Positions 44,775-54,476 of a DNA stretch of 64,000 nt are shown piece by piece (the stretch's first letter is position 1; each line of letters begins with the position of its first letter). Below the pieces are notes generated by a model. The model searched no databases. It was not told the origin of the DNA and saw only the letters and a program-made list of their open reading frames with translations. The translations under genes were made by a program, and so were the position numbers. The DNA comes from an uncultured Lachnospiraceae bacterium (GTDB lineage: Bacteria; Bacillota; Clostridia; Lachnospirales; Lachnospiraceae): contig CAMWJF010000015.1 of NCBI GenBank assembly GCA_947174505.1, positions 1 to 64,000 on the forward strand, written 5' to 3'.

Positions 44775-44799
44775 GCAGCCCTTAATGTGCGAGGGCTGC
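44775..44799 (+). terminator. Hairpin between mmsB and araR-type gene
   Basis: GCAGCCCT/AGGGCTGC, an 8-bp perfect stem with a 9-base loop. No T-run follows, so partial read-through into the regulator is likely. Confidence 0.4.
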
Positions 44800-44861
44800 C
44801 CGGAAGGGTGGCTCTTTGCATACGCGCATATAAGCGGGCCGGAAAGTGATACAGGAGACGT

Positions 44862-45965
44862 ATGACGGAAAAGGGGAAAGATATGGAGAAGGCAACGCCG
44901 AAATACATGGAGTTGGTCGGATGGATCAATGAACAGATAGAGACCAAAAAGCTTGTTCCGGGTCAGAAGATGTATTCGGAAAATACGCTCAAAGAAATGT
45001 TCGGTGTAAGCCGACAGACTGTCAGACACGCCATCGGCGTTTTGGAGAACGAGGGGATTATCCGCCGGATTCAGGGGAGCGGCACTTATATCAATGATAA
45101 CCGACTGGCGAACCTGACGAAGCGGATGCGCGTTTCCGTGGTGACGACCTATGTGGACGGCTATATTTTTCCCAGAACGATACAGGGAATAGAAAACGTG
45201 CTTCTGGAGGCCGGATATTCGGTGCAGATTGCCTTTACCAATAACCAGCACGGCCGGGAAAGGACCATTCTGGAGGATATTATCAGCCGGGACGAGGTAT
45301 CCGGGCTGATTGTGGAGCCGACAAAGAGCGGCATTCCCAATCCCAATCTGCGGCTTTATCATGAAATCCGCAGGAAACGGATTCCGGTTATCTTCATCAA
45401 CAGCTTTTATCCGCAGTTAAAGATTCCGCATGTTTCCATTAACGATCATATGGCCGGATGGAAAATGACAAAATATCTGCTTTCCATGGGGCATGAAAGG
45501 ATCGGCGGTATCTTTAAACTGGACGACGGGCAGGGGCAGGCGCGTTTTTCGGGTTATATGGACGCGATGATGGATGCCGGGCTGGAAGTGACGGACGGGC
45601 AGATCGTCTGGGTGGACACGGAGGAGAAACAGCGTCTGGAAAAGGCGTCCGAAAAAGTGCTGGAGCGTTTCAAAGACTGCACGGCAGTGTTCTGCTTTAA
45701 CGACGAAGTGGCTTTCGGACTTCTGGACATTTTTAAGAAGAACGGCATCCGGGTTCCGCAGGATGTTTCAGTGGCCAGTGTGGATGATTCGGAGCTGGCG
45801 GTTTTGGGGGATGTGCCCATTGCATCCATGCCGCATCCCATGGAGAGGCTTGGCAGTAAGGCGGCGGAAAATCTGCTGCGGATGATTAAGGACCCGGCTT
45901 TTGACGCGAACTACGAGTTTGAGGTGGACGTGGTGCCAAGGAGGTCGGTGCGAAAGATAAAATAA
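44862..45965 (+). CDS. araR: AraR-type GntR/LacI arabinose repressor
   Basis: A 367-residue repressor: a GntR winged helix (YSENTLKEMFGVSRQTVRHA, then IIRRIQGSGTYI) and a LacI-like effector domain (VVTTYVDGYIFPRTIQGIE through VASVDDSELAVL). AraR of Bacillus has this architecture and responds to L-arabinose. Its position between the importer and araA, with TTGTA/TACAA palindromes in front of both, supports the assignment. AGGAG precedes ATG 44862; ATG 44883 is a second choice. Confidence 0.85.
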   Translation: MTEKGKDMEKATPKYMELVGWINEQIETKKLVPGQKMYSENTLKEMFGVSRQTVRHAIGVLENEGIIRRIQGSGTYINDNRLANLTKRMRVSVVTTYVDGYIFPRTIQGIENVLLEAGYSVQIAFTNNQHGRERTILEDIISRDEVSGLIVEPTKSGIPNPNLRLYHEIRRKRIPVIFINSFYPQLKIPHVSINDHMAGWKMTKYLLSMGHERIGGIFKLDDGQGQARFSGYMDAMMDAGLEVTDGQIVWVDTEEKQRLEKASEKVLERFKDCTAVFCFNDEVAFGLLDIFKKNGIRVPQDVSVASVDDSELAVLGDVPIASMPHPMERLGSKAAENLLRMIKDPAFDANYEFEVDVVPRRSVRKIK

Positions 45966-46032
45966 GCGATATAGGGTGGCGGGACTGTGGCACTATCTGC
46001 GGAGCCGGTCAAGCCCAATATATCGCAGGGAA

Positions 46033-46069
46033 ATTGTTATATACAACTTGCATATTTGTATGTACAAGT
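46033..46069. promoter_or_regulatory. AraR-type operators upstream of araA (distal pair)
   Basis: ATTTGTATGTACAAGT (46054-46069) matches the Bacillus AraR consensus ATTTGTACGTACAAAT at 14 of 16 positions. Next to it, TTGTTATATACAACTT (46034-46049) is a looser copy with the same half-sites. Confidence 0.6.
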
Positions 46070-46123
46070 AGTAGACTGTATGATAAGAAGTGCGGAGGGG
46101 ACAGCACAAAATATGTGCGAATA

Positions 46124-46154
46124 TTGTATACAAAATTGTATATGTGTACAACTT
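46124..46154. promoter_or_regulatory. AraR-type operators upstream of araA (proximal pair)
   Basis: TTGTATACAA (46124-46133) is a perfect short palindrome. It abuts AAATTGTATATGTGTACAAC (46133-46152), which has the TTGTA/TACAA half-sites with a 6-base centre. The araA start is about 55 bases further on, so bound repressor would block transcription. Confidence 0.6.
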
Positions 46155-46210
46155 AAGTCCTAGTTGCAGGAAAAACAAGCAAAAATAATGTAAGAAAGAG
46201 AGGGTATTGT

Positions 46211-47707
46211 ATGAATGCAGCAAAGAGCTACAAGTTTTGGTTTTGCACAGGGTCTCAGGACTTATATGGGGACGAGTGCCTGAAAAAAGTGGCGGATCAT
46301 TCCGCGAAAATGGTGGAGGCACTGAACGCTTCCGGCAATCTGCCTTTTGAAGTGGTATGGAAGCCTACGTTACTTGGCCAGGCCTCCATCCGCAAGGCGT
46401 TCAACGATGCGAACAATGATCCGGAGTGCGCGGGTGTGATTACCTGGATGCACACCTTTTCCCCGGCGAAAATGTGGATTCTGGGACTGAAGGAGTTCCG
46501 GAAGCCGCTCTGCCATCTGCATACGCAGTTCAACGAGGAGCTTCCTTACGATACCATCGACATGGATTTCATGAATGAGAACCAGTCCGCCCATGGCGAC
46601 AGGGAGTACGGGCATATCGTGAGCCGTATGGGTATTGAGCGCAAGATCATTGTGGGACACTGGGCGTCCGAGCGCGTGCAGAAGCAGCTTGGAAGCTGGA
46701 TGCGCACAGCCATCGGTGTGATCGAGTCCTCCCATGTGCGTGTGTGCCGTTTCGGCGACAACATGAACAACGTGGCTGTAACCGAGGGCGATAAGGTAGA
46801 GGCGCAGATCAAGTTCGGCTGGGAGATTGACCATTACTGCGTAAACGACGTGGTGGAATATGTGGACGCGGTGCCGCAGGGCGATGTGAACGCGCTGGTG
46901 GAGGAATATTACAGCAAATATAAGATTATTGACGAGGGCAGGGATCTCGAAGAGTTCAAAAAGCATGTGGCTGTGCAGGCGCAGCAGGAGATCGGTATCG
47001 AGAAATTCCTGGTAGAGAACGACTATCATGCGGTTGTGACACATTTCAATATGCTGGGCGGTCTGAAACAGCTTCCGGGTCTGGCGATCCAGAGACTGAT
47101 GGAGAAAGGCTACGGCTTCGGCGCGGAGGGCGACTGGAAGGTAGCGGCTATGGTTCGTCTGATGAAGCTGATGACGGCGGACATCAAGGGAGCAAAGGGC
47201 TCTTCCCTGATGGAGGACTACACCTACAACTTAGTGCCTGGCAAGGAAGGCATCCTGCAGGCGCATATGCTTGAGGTCTGCCCCTCTGTGGCTGACGGCG
47301 ATGTGGCGATCAGAGTGTGCCCGCTTTCCATGGGCAACAGGGAAGATCCCGCCCGTCTGGTATTTACGGCTAAGGAAGGCCCGGCGGTGGCATGTTCGCT
47401 GGTGGATCTGGGAACCAGATTCCGTCTGCTGATCAACGCGGTGGACTGCAAGAAGGTGGAGAAGCCTATGCCGAAGCTGCCGGTTGGTACGGCATACTGG
47501 ACGCCGCAGCCTAATCTGGAGGTTGGCGCAACGGCCTGGATTCTGGCAGGCGGCGCACATCACACGGCGTTCTCCTATGATCTGACCGTGGAGCAGATGG
47601 CTGACTGGGCGGATGCAATGGGTATTGAGAGCGTGATCATTGATAAAGATACCAATATCCGTGATTTCAAGAATATGCTTCGCTGGAATGAGGCGGCGTT
47701 TCATTAA
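46211..47707 (+). CDS. araA: L-arabinose isomerase
   Basis: A 498-residue enzyme of full family length. FWFCTGSQDLYGDE, THFNMLGGLKQLPGLA and FGAEGDWKVAAM are diagnostic of AraA; the last two carry active-site Glu and manganese ligands. It converts L-arabinose to L-ribulose in the cytoplasm. It is first in the catabolic operon, behind the AraR-like operators, with GAGAGGG as ribosome site. Confidence 0.95.
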   Translation: MNAAKSYKFWFCTGSQDLYGDECLKKVADHSAKMVEALNASGNLPFEVVWKPTLLGQASIRKAFNDANNDPECAGVITWMHTFSPAKMWILGLKEFRKPLCHLHTQFNEELPYDTIDMDFMNENQSAHGDREYGHIVSRMGIERKIIVGHWASERVQKQLGSWMRTAIGVIESSHVRVCRFGDNMNNVAVTEGDKVEAQIKFGWEIDHYCVNDVVEYVDAVPQGDVNALVEEYYSKYKIIDEGRDLEEFKKHVAVQAQQEIGIEKFLVENDYHAVVTHFNMLGGLKQLPGLAIQRLMEKGYGFGAEGDWKVAAMVRLMKLMTADIKGAKGSSLMEDYTYNLVPGKEGILQAHMLEVCPSVADGDVAIRVCPLSMGNREDPARLVFTAKEGPAVACSLVDLGTRFRLLINAVDCKKVEKPMPKLPVGTAYWTPQPNLEVGATAWILAGGAHHTAFSYDLTVEQMADWADAMGIESVIIDKDTNIRDFKNMLRWNEAAFH

Positions 47708-47732
47708 ATAAAAAGGAGGTACAGGGATAAGT

Positions 47733-49322
47733 ATGGGAGCAAAAGAATGTATTGCAAGCGGTAAAGCGGTGCTGGGTATTGAGTTCGGTTCCACCAGAAT
47801 TAAAGCGGTTCTGGTGGATGAGAACAACAAGCCCATCGCATCGGGGGCGCACGATTGGGAGAACAGACTGGAGAACGGCATCTGGACCTACAGTCTGGAC
47901 GACATCTGGACGGGACTGCAGGACTGCTACAAAAAACTGACAGAGGATGTGCAGGCACAGTACGGGGAGAAGCTTGTGAAGCTGGGAGCGATCGGTTTTT
48001 CCGCAATGATGCACGGCTATATGGCGTTCAACGAAAAGGACGAGCTGATGGTTCCCTTCCGCACATGGAGAAACACCATCACCGAGGAGGCTTCCACGAA
48101 GCTGACGGAGCTTTTTAATTACCATATTCCCCAGAGATGGACGATCGCGCACCTTTATCAGGCAGTTTTAAACGGCGAGGCGCATGTGCCGGACCTGAAA
48201 TTTGTCATCACACTGGCGGGGTATATCCAGTGGAAACTGACGGGTGAGAAGATTGTCGGCGTGGGTGAGGCTTCCGGCATGTTCCCGATCGACATTGGGA
48301 CGGGACAGTTTAACGAGAAGATGATCGCGCAGTTTGACGAGGCGGTTGCAGACAAGGGCTTTGCATGGAAGTTAAAGGATGTGCTTCCGGCTGTATACAC
48401 GGCGGGACAGCAGGCGGGCGCCCTGACTGAGGAAGGCGCGAAGCTGTTAGACCCTACGGGCACACTGCAGGCAGGCATACCCTTCTGTCCCCCCGAGGGC
48501 GACGCGGGCACAGGTATGGCGGCGACCAACAGCGTGGCACAGCGTACGGGTAATGTATCCGCAGGAACGAGTGTGTTCGGCATGATCGTTATGGAGAAGG
48601 AACTCTCCAAAGTGTATGATGCGATCGATCTGGTAACGACCCCTGACGGCAGCCTTGTGGCCATGGTGCACTGCAACAACTGTACATCAGACTTGAATGC
48701 ATGGGTGAATCTGTTTAAGGAATACTCGGAAGTGATGGGCATGAAGGTGGATATGAACGAGCTGTACGGCAATCTCTACCGCAAGGCGTTAGAGGGAGAC
48801 GACGACTGCGGCGGCCTGCTGGCTTACAATTACTTCTCCGGCGAGCATGTGACGGGCTTTAACGAGGGACGGCCTCTGTTCGTACGCACGCCTGACGCGA
48901 AGTTCAATCTGGCGAACTTTATGAGAGTGCATCTGTTTACCTCTCTCGGCGCGCTGAAAACCGGATTTGATATTCTTTTCCAGGAGGAGAAGGTGGAAGT
49001 GGATGAGATTCTGGGACACGGCGGCCTGTTTAAGACAAAAGGCGTAGGACAGAGCATCCTTGCGGCGGCAATGAACGCGCCCGTGAGCGTTATGGAGACG
49101 GCGGGTGAAGGCGGCGCGTGGGGGATTGCGCTTCTTGCTTCCTACATGATCAATAAAGGCGCGGACGAAAGCCTGGCCGCTTTCCTTGACAGTAAGGTAT
49201 TTGCCGGTCAGAAGGGCGAGAAGCTGGAGCCGAAGGCGTCCGATGTGGAAGGCTTCAATAAGTTCATGAAGTTATACAGCGCAGGACTGGCTATCGAGAG
49301 AGCGGCTGTGGAATCCATGTAA
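47733..49322 (+). CDS. araB: L-ribulokinase, FGGY family
   Basis: A 529-residue FGGY kinase. [14 protein letters not shown] is the N-terminal ATP fold, [13 protein letters not shown] the substrate region, and [15 protein letters not shown] the C-terminal nucleotide region. By sequence type it resembles xylulokinase-like enzymes, but its place between araA and araD indicates phosphorylation of L-ribulose to L-ribulose-5-phosphate. AGGAGG lies upstream. Confidence 0.88.
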   Translation: MGAKECIASGKAVLGIEFGSTRIKAVLVDENNKPIASGAHDWENRLENGIWTYSLDDIWTGLQDCYKKLTEDVQAQYGEKLVKLGAIGFSAMMHGYMAFNEKDELMVPFRTWRNTITEEASTKLTELFNYHIPQRWTIAHLYQAVLNGEAHVPDLKFVITLAGYIQWKLTGEKIVGVGEASGMFPIDIGTGQFNEKMIAQFDEAVADKGFAWKLKDVLPAVYTAGQQAGALTEEGAKLLDPTGTLQAGIPFCPPEGDAGTGMAATNSVAQRTGNVSAGTSVFGMIVMEKELSKVYDAIDLVTTPDGSLVAMVHCNNCTSDLNAWVNLFKEYSEVMGMKVDMNELYGNLYRKALEGDDDCGGLLAYNYFSGEHVTGFNEGRPLFVRTPDAKFNLANFMRVHLFTSLGALKTGFDILFQEEKVEVDEILGHGGLFKTKGVGQSILAAAMNAPVSVMETAGEGGAWGIALLASYMINKGADESLAAFLDSKVFAGQKGEKLEPKASDVEGFNKFMKLYSAGLAIERAAVESM

Positions 49323-49370
49323 TATGTGATGGGCGCTAGAATGAATATAAAAAACAGGAGGGCTGAAACT

Positions 49371-50066
49371 GTGTTAGAGGAATTAAAAAAACGAGTTTAT
49401 GAGGCGAATATGCTTCTCCCGAAATACGGACTTGTCACGTTCACCTGGGGTAATGTGAGCGAGATTGACAGGGAGAGCGGACTTTTTGCGATCAAACCCA
49501 GCGGCGTCGACTATGATAAGCTGACCCCCGACGATATGGTGCTGGTAGATCTGGAGGGTAAAAAGGTGGAGGGAAAATATAATCCTTCTTCCGACACGGC
49601 CACCCATGTAGAGCTTTATAAGGCTTACAACGAGATCGGCGGCGTTGTACATACCCATTCTTCCTACGCGACAAGCTGGGCGCAGGCGGGCAGGAGCATT
49701 CCCTGCTACGGTACGACCCATGCGGATTACTTTTACGGGGAGATTCCCTGCCTGCGGTGTCTGAATGAGGACGAGATCGCGGACGCTTATGAGAAAAACA
49801 CGGGACTTTTGATTGTCAACGAGTTTAAGAGAATGGAGAAAGACCCGGTGGCAGTACCGGCAGTGCTTTGCAAAAACCACGGTCCTTTTGCATGGGGCAA
49901 GGACGCGCATGAGGCGGTGCATAACGCGGTTGTGCTGGAGGAAGTGGCGAAGATGGCTTACCGCGCGGAGACGATCAACGCGAGAATCCAGCCGGCGCCG
50001 CAGGAGCTGCAGGATAAGCACTACTTCCGCAAGCACGGAGAGAATGCATACTATGGCCAGCGATGA
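49371..50066 (+). CDS. araD: L-ribulose-5-phosphate 4-epimerase
   Basis: A 231-residue class II aldolase-fold epimerase. [26 protein letters not shown] (zinc His pair) and KNHGPFAWG are AraD hallmarks. It makes D-xylulose-5-phosphate. I chose GTG 49371 because AGGAGG lies nine bases upstream and the product then starts [11 protein letters not shown] and has the usual length. The longer ATG start would run through the ribosome site. Confidence 0.93.
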   Translation: MLEELKKRVYEANMLLPKYGLVTFTWGNVSEIDRESGLFAIKPSGVDYDKLTPDDMVLVDLEGKKVEGKYNPSSDTATHVELYKAYNEIGGVVHTHSSYATSWAQAGRSIPCYGTTHADYFYGEIPCLRCLNEDEIADAYEKNTGLLIVNEFKRMEKDPVAVPAVLCKNHGPFAWGKDAHEAVHNAVVLEEVAKMAYRAETINARIQPAPQELQDKHYFRKHGENAYYGQR

Positions 50067-50114
50067 GCCGTGCGCAGACAGAGGAGTATGCGGGAAAATT
50101 GAAGGTTTTTCAAG

Positions 50115-50181
50115 CGGGCACTGTGAATATGTGCGATTTGTGCCCGGGCACGGTGACAAAAGTGGAAGTTTATGATACACT
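50115..50181 (+). promoter_or_regulatory. Hairpin then possible promoter before the transketolase genes
   Basis: CGGGCAC (50115-50121) and GTGCCCG (50140-50146) form a 7-bp stem after araD. GTGACA (50153-50158), 17 bases and TACACT (50176-50181) could start a separate transketolase-rpe transcript. Confidence 0.35.
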
Positions 50182-50227
50182 TTAGGCATGTTGATACTAT
50201 TATAGTTGTAATGGATGGAGGATAGCT

Positions 50228-51067
50228 ATGAACAAATTAGAGTTACAAAAAACAGCTAATGAAGTCCGCAAGGGTATCGTGACAGCGGTACATGGCGCGA
50301 AAGCGGGACATCCGGGCGGATCTTTGTCGGCGGCGGACATTTTTACCTACCTGTATTTTGAGGAGATGAACATTGACCCGAAAGATCCCAAGAAAGCGGA
50401 CAGGGACCGTTTCGTGCTTTCCAAGGGACATACGGCTCCCGGACTTTATTCTGTTCTGGCGAACAGAGGATATTTCCCGGTGGAAGATCTGCCCACGCTG
50501 CGCCACCTCGGCTCCTATCTGCAGGGTCATCCCTGTATGCAGGAGACGCCCGGTGTAGACATGTCTTCGGGCTCTTTGGGACAGGGCATTTCCGCGGCGG
50601 TAGGTATGGCGCTGGCGGCGAAGATGGACGGCAAGGATTACAGAACCTACACACTTCTCGGTGACGGTGAGATCCAGGAAGGCCAGGTTTGGGAGGCGTC
50701 CATGTTTGCAGGCCACAGAAAGCTCGACAATCTGGTAGTGATTGTGGACAACAACGGGCTGCAGATCGACGGTAAGATTGACGACGTGTGCTCCCCGTAC
50801 CCGATTGATAAAAAATTTGAGGCGTTTAACTTCCATGTAATCAATATCGACGGCAATGACTTTGACCAGATTGACGCTGCCTTCAAGGAGGCAAAGGAGA
50901 CCAAGGGACAGCCCACGGCTATTATCTGTAAGACAGTGAAGGGCAAAGGCGTTTCCTTTATGGAGAACAATGCGGGGTGGCACGGCAAGGCGCCCAACGA
51001 TGAAGAGTATGCGACGGCGATGGCGGATCTTGAGAAGATCGGTAAAGAGTTAGGAGGTGCAAACTAA
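50228..51067 (+). CDS. Transketolase, N-terminal subunit
   Basis: A 279-residue protein equal to the thiamine-diphosphate-binding half of transketolase. AGHPGGSLSAADIFTYLYF, LSKGHTAPGLYSVLA, SLGQGISAAVGMAL and the ThDP motif GDGEIQEGQVWEASM with NNGLQID are all present. It needs the C-terminal subunit encoded next. Split transketolases are common in Clostridia. It links xylulose-5-phosphate from araD to the pentose phosphate pathway. Confidence 0.93.
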   Translation: MNKLELQKTANEVRKGIVTAVHGAKAGHPGGSLSAADIFTYLYFEEMNIDPKDPKKADRDRFVLSKGHTAPGLYSVLANRGYFPVEDLPTLRHLGSYLQGHPCMQETPGVDMSSGSLGQGISAAVGMALAAKMDGKDYRTYTLLGDGEIQEGQVWEASMFAGHRKLDNLVVIVDNNGLQIDGKIDDVCSPYPIDKKFEAFNFHVINIDGNDFDQIDAAFKEAKETKGQPTAIICKTVKGKGVSFMENNAGWHGKAPNDEEYATAMADLEKIGKELGGAN

Positions 51068-52008
51068 TGGCAGATGTGAAAAAAATTGCAACAAGAGAAA
51101 GCTATGGTAATGCACTTGCTGCGTGTGGTGCAGAATTTCCCAATCTGGTAGTGTTAGACGCGGATCTTGCGGGCGCGACCAAAACGGGCGTGTTCCAGAA
51201 AGCGTTTCCGGACCGCCATATCGACTGCGGTATTGCAGAGTGTAATATGACAGGTATTGCAGCGGGCCTTGCTACCTGCGGTAAGATACCCTTTATCAGC
51301 TCCTTCGCTATGTTTGCGGCTGGACGTAACTTTGAACAGGTCCGTAATTCCATCGGTTATCCCCATCTGAATGTAAAGATCGGTGCGACCCATGCGGGTA
51401 TTACCGTAGGTGAGGACGGCGCGACCCACCAGTGTAACGAGGATGTGGCTCTGATGCGGACGATTCCCGGCATGACCGTTATTGTACCCTCCGACGATGT
51501 GGAGGCAAAGGCGGCGGTGAGAGCGGCGATTGAGACGGAAGGCCCGGTATATCTGCGCTTCGGCCGTGCGGCTGTGCCTGTAATCAACGACAGGCCGGAT
51601 TACAAGTTTGAGATCGGCAAGGGCGTTCTTTTGAGAGAGGGAACGGATGTGACGATCATTGCAAGCGGCATTACGGTATCTTCCGCTCTGGATGCGGCGG
51701 AGCTGCTGGCAGCGGACGGTATCAGCGCGGAGGTCATCAATATCCACACCATCAAGCCTCTGGATGAAGAACTGGTGCTTGCTTCTGCCAGGAAAACCGG
51801 CAAAGTGGTTACGGCAGAGGAGCACACCGTGATCGGCGGCCTTGGCAGCGCTGTCTGCGACTGCCTGTCCGAGAAGCATCCCACACCCGTTCTGCGGATC
51901 GGTATGCAGGATACCTTCGGCGAGTCCGGCTCTGCGAATGCGCTGGTAGAGAAGTATGGCCTGGACGGTAAGGGCATCTATGAAAAAACAAAAGGGTTTG
52001 TAAAGTAG
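51067..52008 (+). CDS. Transketolase, C-terminal subunit
   Basis: A 313-residue protein with the pyrimidine-binding and C-terminal transketolase domains: VVLDADLAGATKT, DCGIAECNMTGIAAGLA (catalytic Glu), GITVGEDGATHQ and TAEEHTVIGGLGSAV. Its ATG shares a base with the stop of the N-terminal subunit, so the two are made in step. Confidence 0.93.
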   Translation: MADVKKIATRESYGNALAACGAEFPNLVVLDADLAGATKTGVFQKAFPDRHIDCGIAECNMTGIAAGLATCGKIPFISSFAMFAAGRNFEQVRNSIGYPHLNVKIGATHAGITVGEDGATHQCNEDVALMRTIPGMTVIVPSDDVEAKAAVRAAIETEGPVYLRFGRAAVPVINDRPDYKFEIGKGVLLREGTDVTIIASGITVSSALDAAELLAADGISAEVINIHTIKPLDEELVLASARKTGKVVTAEEHTVIGGLGSAVCDCLSEKHPTPVLRIGMQDTFGESGSANALVEKYGLDGKGIYEKTKGFVK

Positions 52009-52021
52009 GAAGGTACCTAAA

Positions 52022-52675
52022 ATGGGTAAAAGAATTTTGTCTCCCTCCATTCTGGCGGCGGATTTCGCCAGACTGGGGGAGCAGATCAAAGAGGCGGACG
52101 AGGCCGGAGCAGAGTATTTACATATTGATGTGATGGACGGGGTGTTTGTACCCTCCATTTCCTTTGGAATGCCGCTGATCCGTTCCATCCGCAAGGTGAC
52201 TGACAGAGTTTTTGACGTGCATCTGATGATTGTCGATCCTGACCGGTATTTGAAAGAGTTCAAGGCGTGCGGGGCGGACAGCATCACCTTCCATCTGGAA
52301 GCCACGGATGATGCGGAGGAGACGATAGACCTGATCCGGAATCTGGGCTGCCGTGTAGGTATGTCAATTAAGCCGAAAACGCCTGTTGAGTCGGTCAGAA
52401 AATATCTGCCGAAACTGGATATGCTTCTGGTTATGACGGTGGAGCCGGGATTTGGCGGTCAGAAATACATTCCCGAATCCACGGAGCGCGTCCGCCGGGT
52501 ACGCGGGATGGCTGACGAGATGGGGCTTGACCTTGACATTCAGGTGGACGGCGGTATCACGGTGGAAAACGCGAAAATTGTAATGGAAGCCGGGGCTAAT
52601 GTGATTGTGGCGGGCTCTGCGGTTTTCGGAGGCAGCATTACAGAAAATGTAAAGAAGTATCTGGCACAGTTCTGA
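52022..52675 (+). CDS. rpe: Ribulose-phosphate 3-epimerase
   Basis: A 217-residue TIM-barrel enzyme with ILSPSILAADFARLG, HIDVMDGVFVPSISFG, LVMTVEPGFGGQK and QVDGGITVENA. It interconverts xylulose-5-phosphate and ribulose-5-phosphate and completes the route from arabinose to the pentose phosphate pool. It is last in the operon, before a strong terminator. Confidence 0.94.
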   Translation: MGKRILSPSILAADFARLGEQIKEADEAGAEYLHIDVMDGVFVPSISFGMPLIRSIRKVTDRVFDVHLMIVDPDRYLKEFKACGADSITFHLEATDDAEETIDLIRNLGCRVGMSIKPKTPVESVRKYLPKLDMLLVMTVEPGFGGQKYIPESTERVRRVRGMADEMGLDLDIQVDGGITVENAKIVMEAGANVIVAGSAVFGGSITENVKKYLAQF

Positions 52676-52686
52676 GTTAAAATGTG

Positions 52687-52718
52687 CGGCGCAGCCTTTT
52701 GGGCTGCGCCGTTTATTT
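52687..52718 (+). terminator. Rho-independent terminator of the pentose operon
   Basis: CGGCGCAGCC/GGCTGCGCCG, a perfect 10-bp stem with a TTTTG loop and a TTTATTT tail. Confidence 0.85.
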
Positions 52719-52754
52719 CTGCGGGAGTCGAATGTCCCCGACGCCTGCGGCGGG

Positions 52755-54209
52755 TCATTTGACTTTGTTGTCTGCCTCCGCTTTCCCCAGAAGATACAGA
52801 AAAGCGATGGCGGGCACGCGAAGAATCGGGACGGCTGTTTCGTGTCTGGTAACGCCGAAATCATCCATCTCCTTTGTAATTAGGAAAGAATGTGTGACTT
52901 TCGCGGTTTTATCCCTGCATAATTCCACAATCGCGTCTGAGGCGGGGATGTGGGAATTGCTGCGGTATTTTACCTCGCAGAGAATTTTCTGCCGGGGGAG
53001 TTCCACCACTACATCGACTTCTTTCTGGTTGTCTCTTGCATTTCTAAAATAGCCAAGCTGCGCCGGAGTGCCCTGATAGAAGGAAACCATGTGCTTGTAG
53101 ACGGCGGTTTCCACCATGGCACCCAGCTCCGTTTCGTCCGACAGTACATCGTCGATCATCAGTACCGCGTTGCGGATAGCGGCGTCCGCAATAAAAATTT
53201 TAGGTTTCCCCTTTAGCGCGCCCTTACTGCCCACGTTCATAGGTTTGGACAGATAGATAAGATTAGACATTTTTAAGGCTTCGATATAACTGTCAATCGT
53301 GGAGACAGAGATATTTTCAAGCTCCTTTGCGGCTGTGGTGGTACTGAAAATCTCTGTGGAGTTCATACACAGATATAAAAACAGCTTTTCCATAAGAAGA
53401 GGATTACGGATATTAAATAAGGATAATACATCGCGTTTAATCACCTTGTCCACAACATCTTCGCGCAGCATCCGCTGTGCATACAGATCATCGCCGGACA
53501 GAACAAGCTCCGGGAAACCGCCGATGGTCAGATACCGGTTAAAATGATTTCGCAGGGGGCAAAAGCGGTTTATCAGTTCGCTAAGCTGCGCATGACTCAG
53601 ATCGGTAAGCTCGCAGGGCTGTATGGTGTAAGACGGCAGGGGGTCTTCCAGCGCAAGCACTTTACAGTATTCGTAAAAGGACATGGTGGGAATTTTCAGA
53701 ACATTCCACCGTCCCGTGCCGCTGTCGGCTGCCCCCTTTTCTAAAATGGGGCTTGCTGAGCCTGTGGCGACCATGCGAATGTCCTTCCTGCTGTCATAAA
53801 TCACCTTCATCCACAGTTCCCAATCATCTGTATACTGTATTTCATCGAAAAAGAGATATTTTACCCCTTCTACCGGATACATGGACTCATAGACCGACAG
53901 AACGGTTTCCACACTTACAAGCTTGAGGATCGGATTGTCAAAGGAAACGTACAGTATATTGCGCGGACTTATCCCCTCCTCCAGCAACTTGTCAATAATC
54001 TGGTAAAGGATGGTGGTCTTGCCGACCCGCCTTACCCCGGAAAGCACGACAAACCGGCGGATGCTTGTATGCATCAGCATCTGAAGCGCCTCGTAGTAAG
54101 CCAGCCGCTTCTGCGGCCTTGCGTTGTCTTTGACGGCGGCAGGTGTTCTCCACCACGGATTATACTGCCATAAAACTTTAATAATTTTTTCCTCGCTTAC
54201 AATCGCCAT
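52755..54209 (-). CDS. AAA ATPase with DUF4143 domain
   Basis: A 484-residue AAA_14/DUF4143 protein. Walker A is SGVRRVGKTTILYQ, Walker B is KYLFFDEIQY, and the C-terminal domain has VDVVVELPRQKILCEVKYR, a PD-(D/E)XK-like core (D...ExK). This family of ATPases is abundant in gut anaerobes. Its function is not settled. Confidence 0.85.
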   Translation of the reverse strand: MAIVSEEKIIKVLWQYNPWWRTPAAVKDNARPQKRLAYYEALQMLMHTSIRRFVVLSGVRRVGKTTILYQIIDKLLEEGISPRNILYVSFDNPILKLVSVETVLSVYESMYPVEGVKYLFFDEIQYTDDWELWMKVIYDSRKDIRMVATGSASPILEKGAADSGTGRWNVLKIPTMSFYEYCKVLALEDPLPSYTIQPCELTDLSHAQLSELINRFCPLRNHFNRYLTIGGFPELVLSGDDLYAQRMLREDVVDKVIKRDVLSLFNIRNPLLMEKLFLYLCMNSTEIFSTTTAAKELENISVSTIDSYIEALKMSNLIYLSKPMNVGSKGALKGKPKIFIADAAIRNAVLMIDDVLSDETELGAMVETAVYKHMVSFYQGTPAQLGYFRNARDNQKEVDVVVELPRQKILCEVKYRSNSHIPASDAIVELCRDKTAKVTHSFLITKEMDDFGVTRHETAVPILRVPAIAFLYLLGKAEADNKVK

Positions 54210-54396
54210 GTGATACCTCCGCTTATAGGGTAGTATTTCGGTGTATTACTAAAATATACCAGGGAAATACAAAGACTATTTTATAAGTATATTATAATAA
54301 CAGTGAGACTATTGCGCAAGTATAATATTTAAATTTTCGTATTATTAGAATGTTATAACATGAAAACAGTGTGAAAATTTAATTGTTATAAAATGA

Positions 54397-54446
54397 AAAC
54401 GCACAGACTGTTTCGCGGTTATACCATAGAAACAGTCTGTGCGTTT
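54397..54446 (-). terminator. Terminator of the MATE gene
   Basis: An 18-bp perfect stem (AAACGCACAGACTGTTTC and its complement) with a 14-base loop. On the minus strand it is followed by TTTTCATTTT, so it terminates transcription from the MATE gene. The ~190 bases beyond it towards 54210 are AT-rich and show no gene. Confidence 0.75.
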
Positions 54447-54476
54447 GCCTGACATGATAGGTATTTTTCGGGATGC

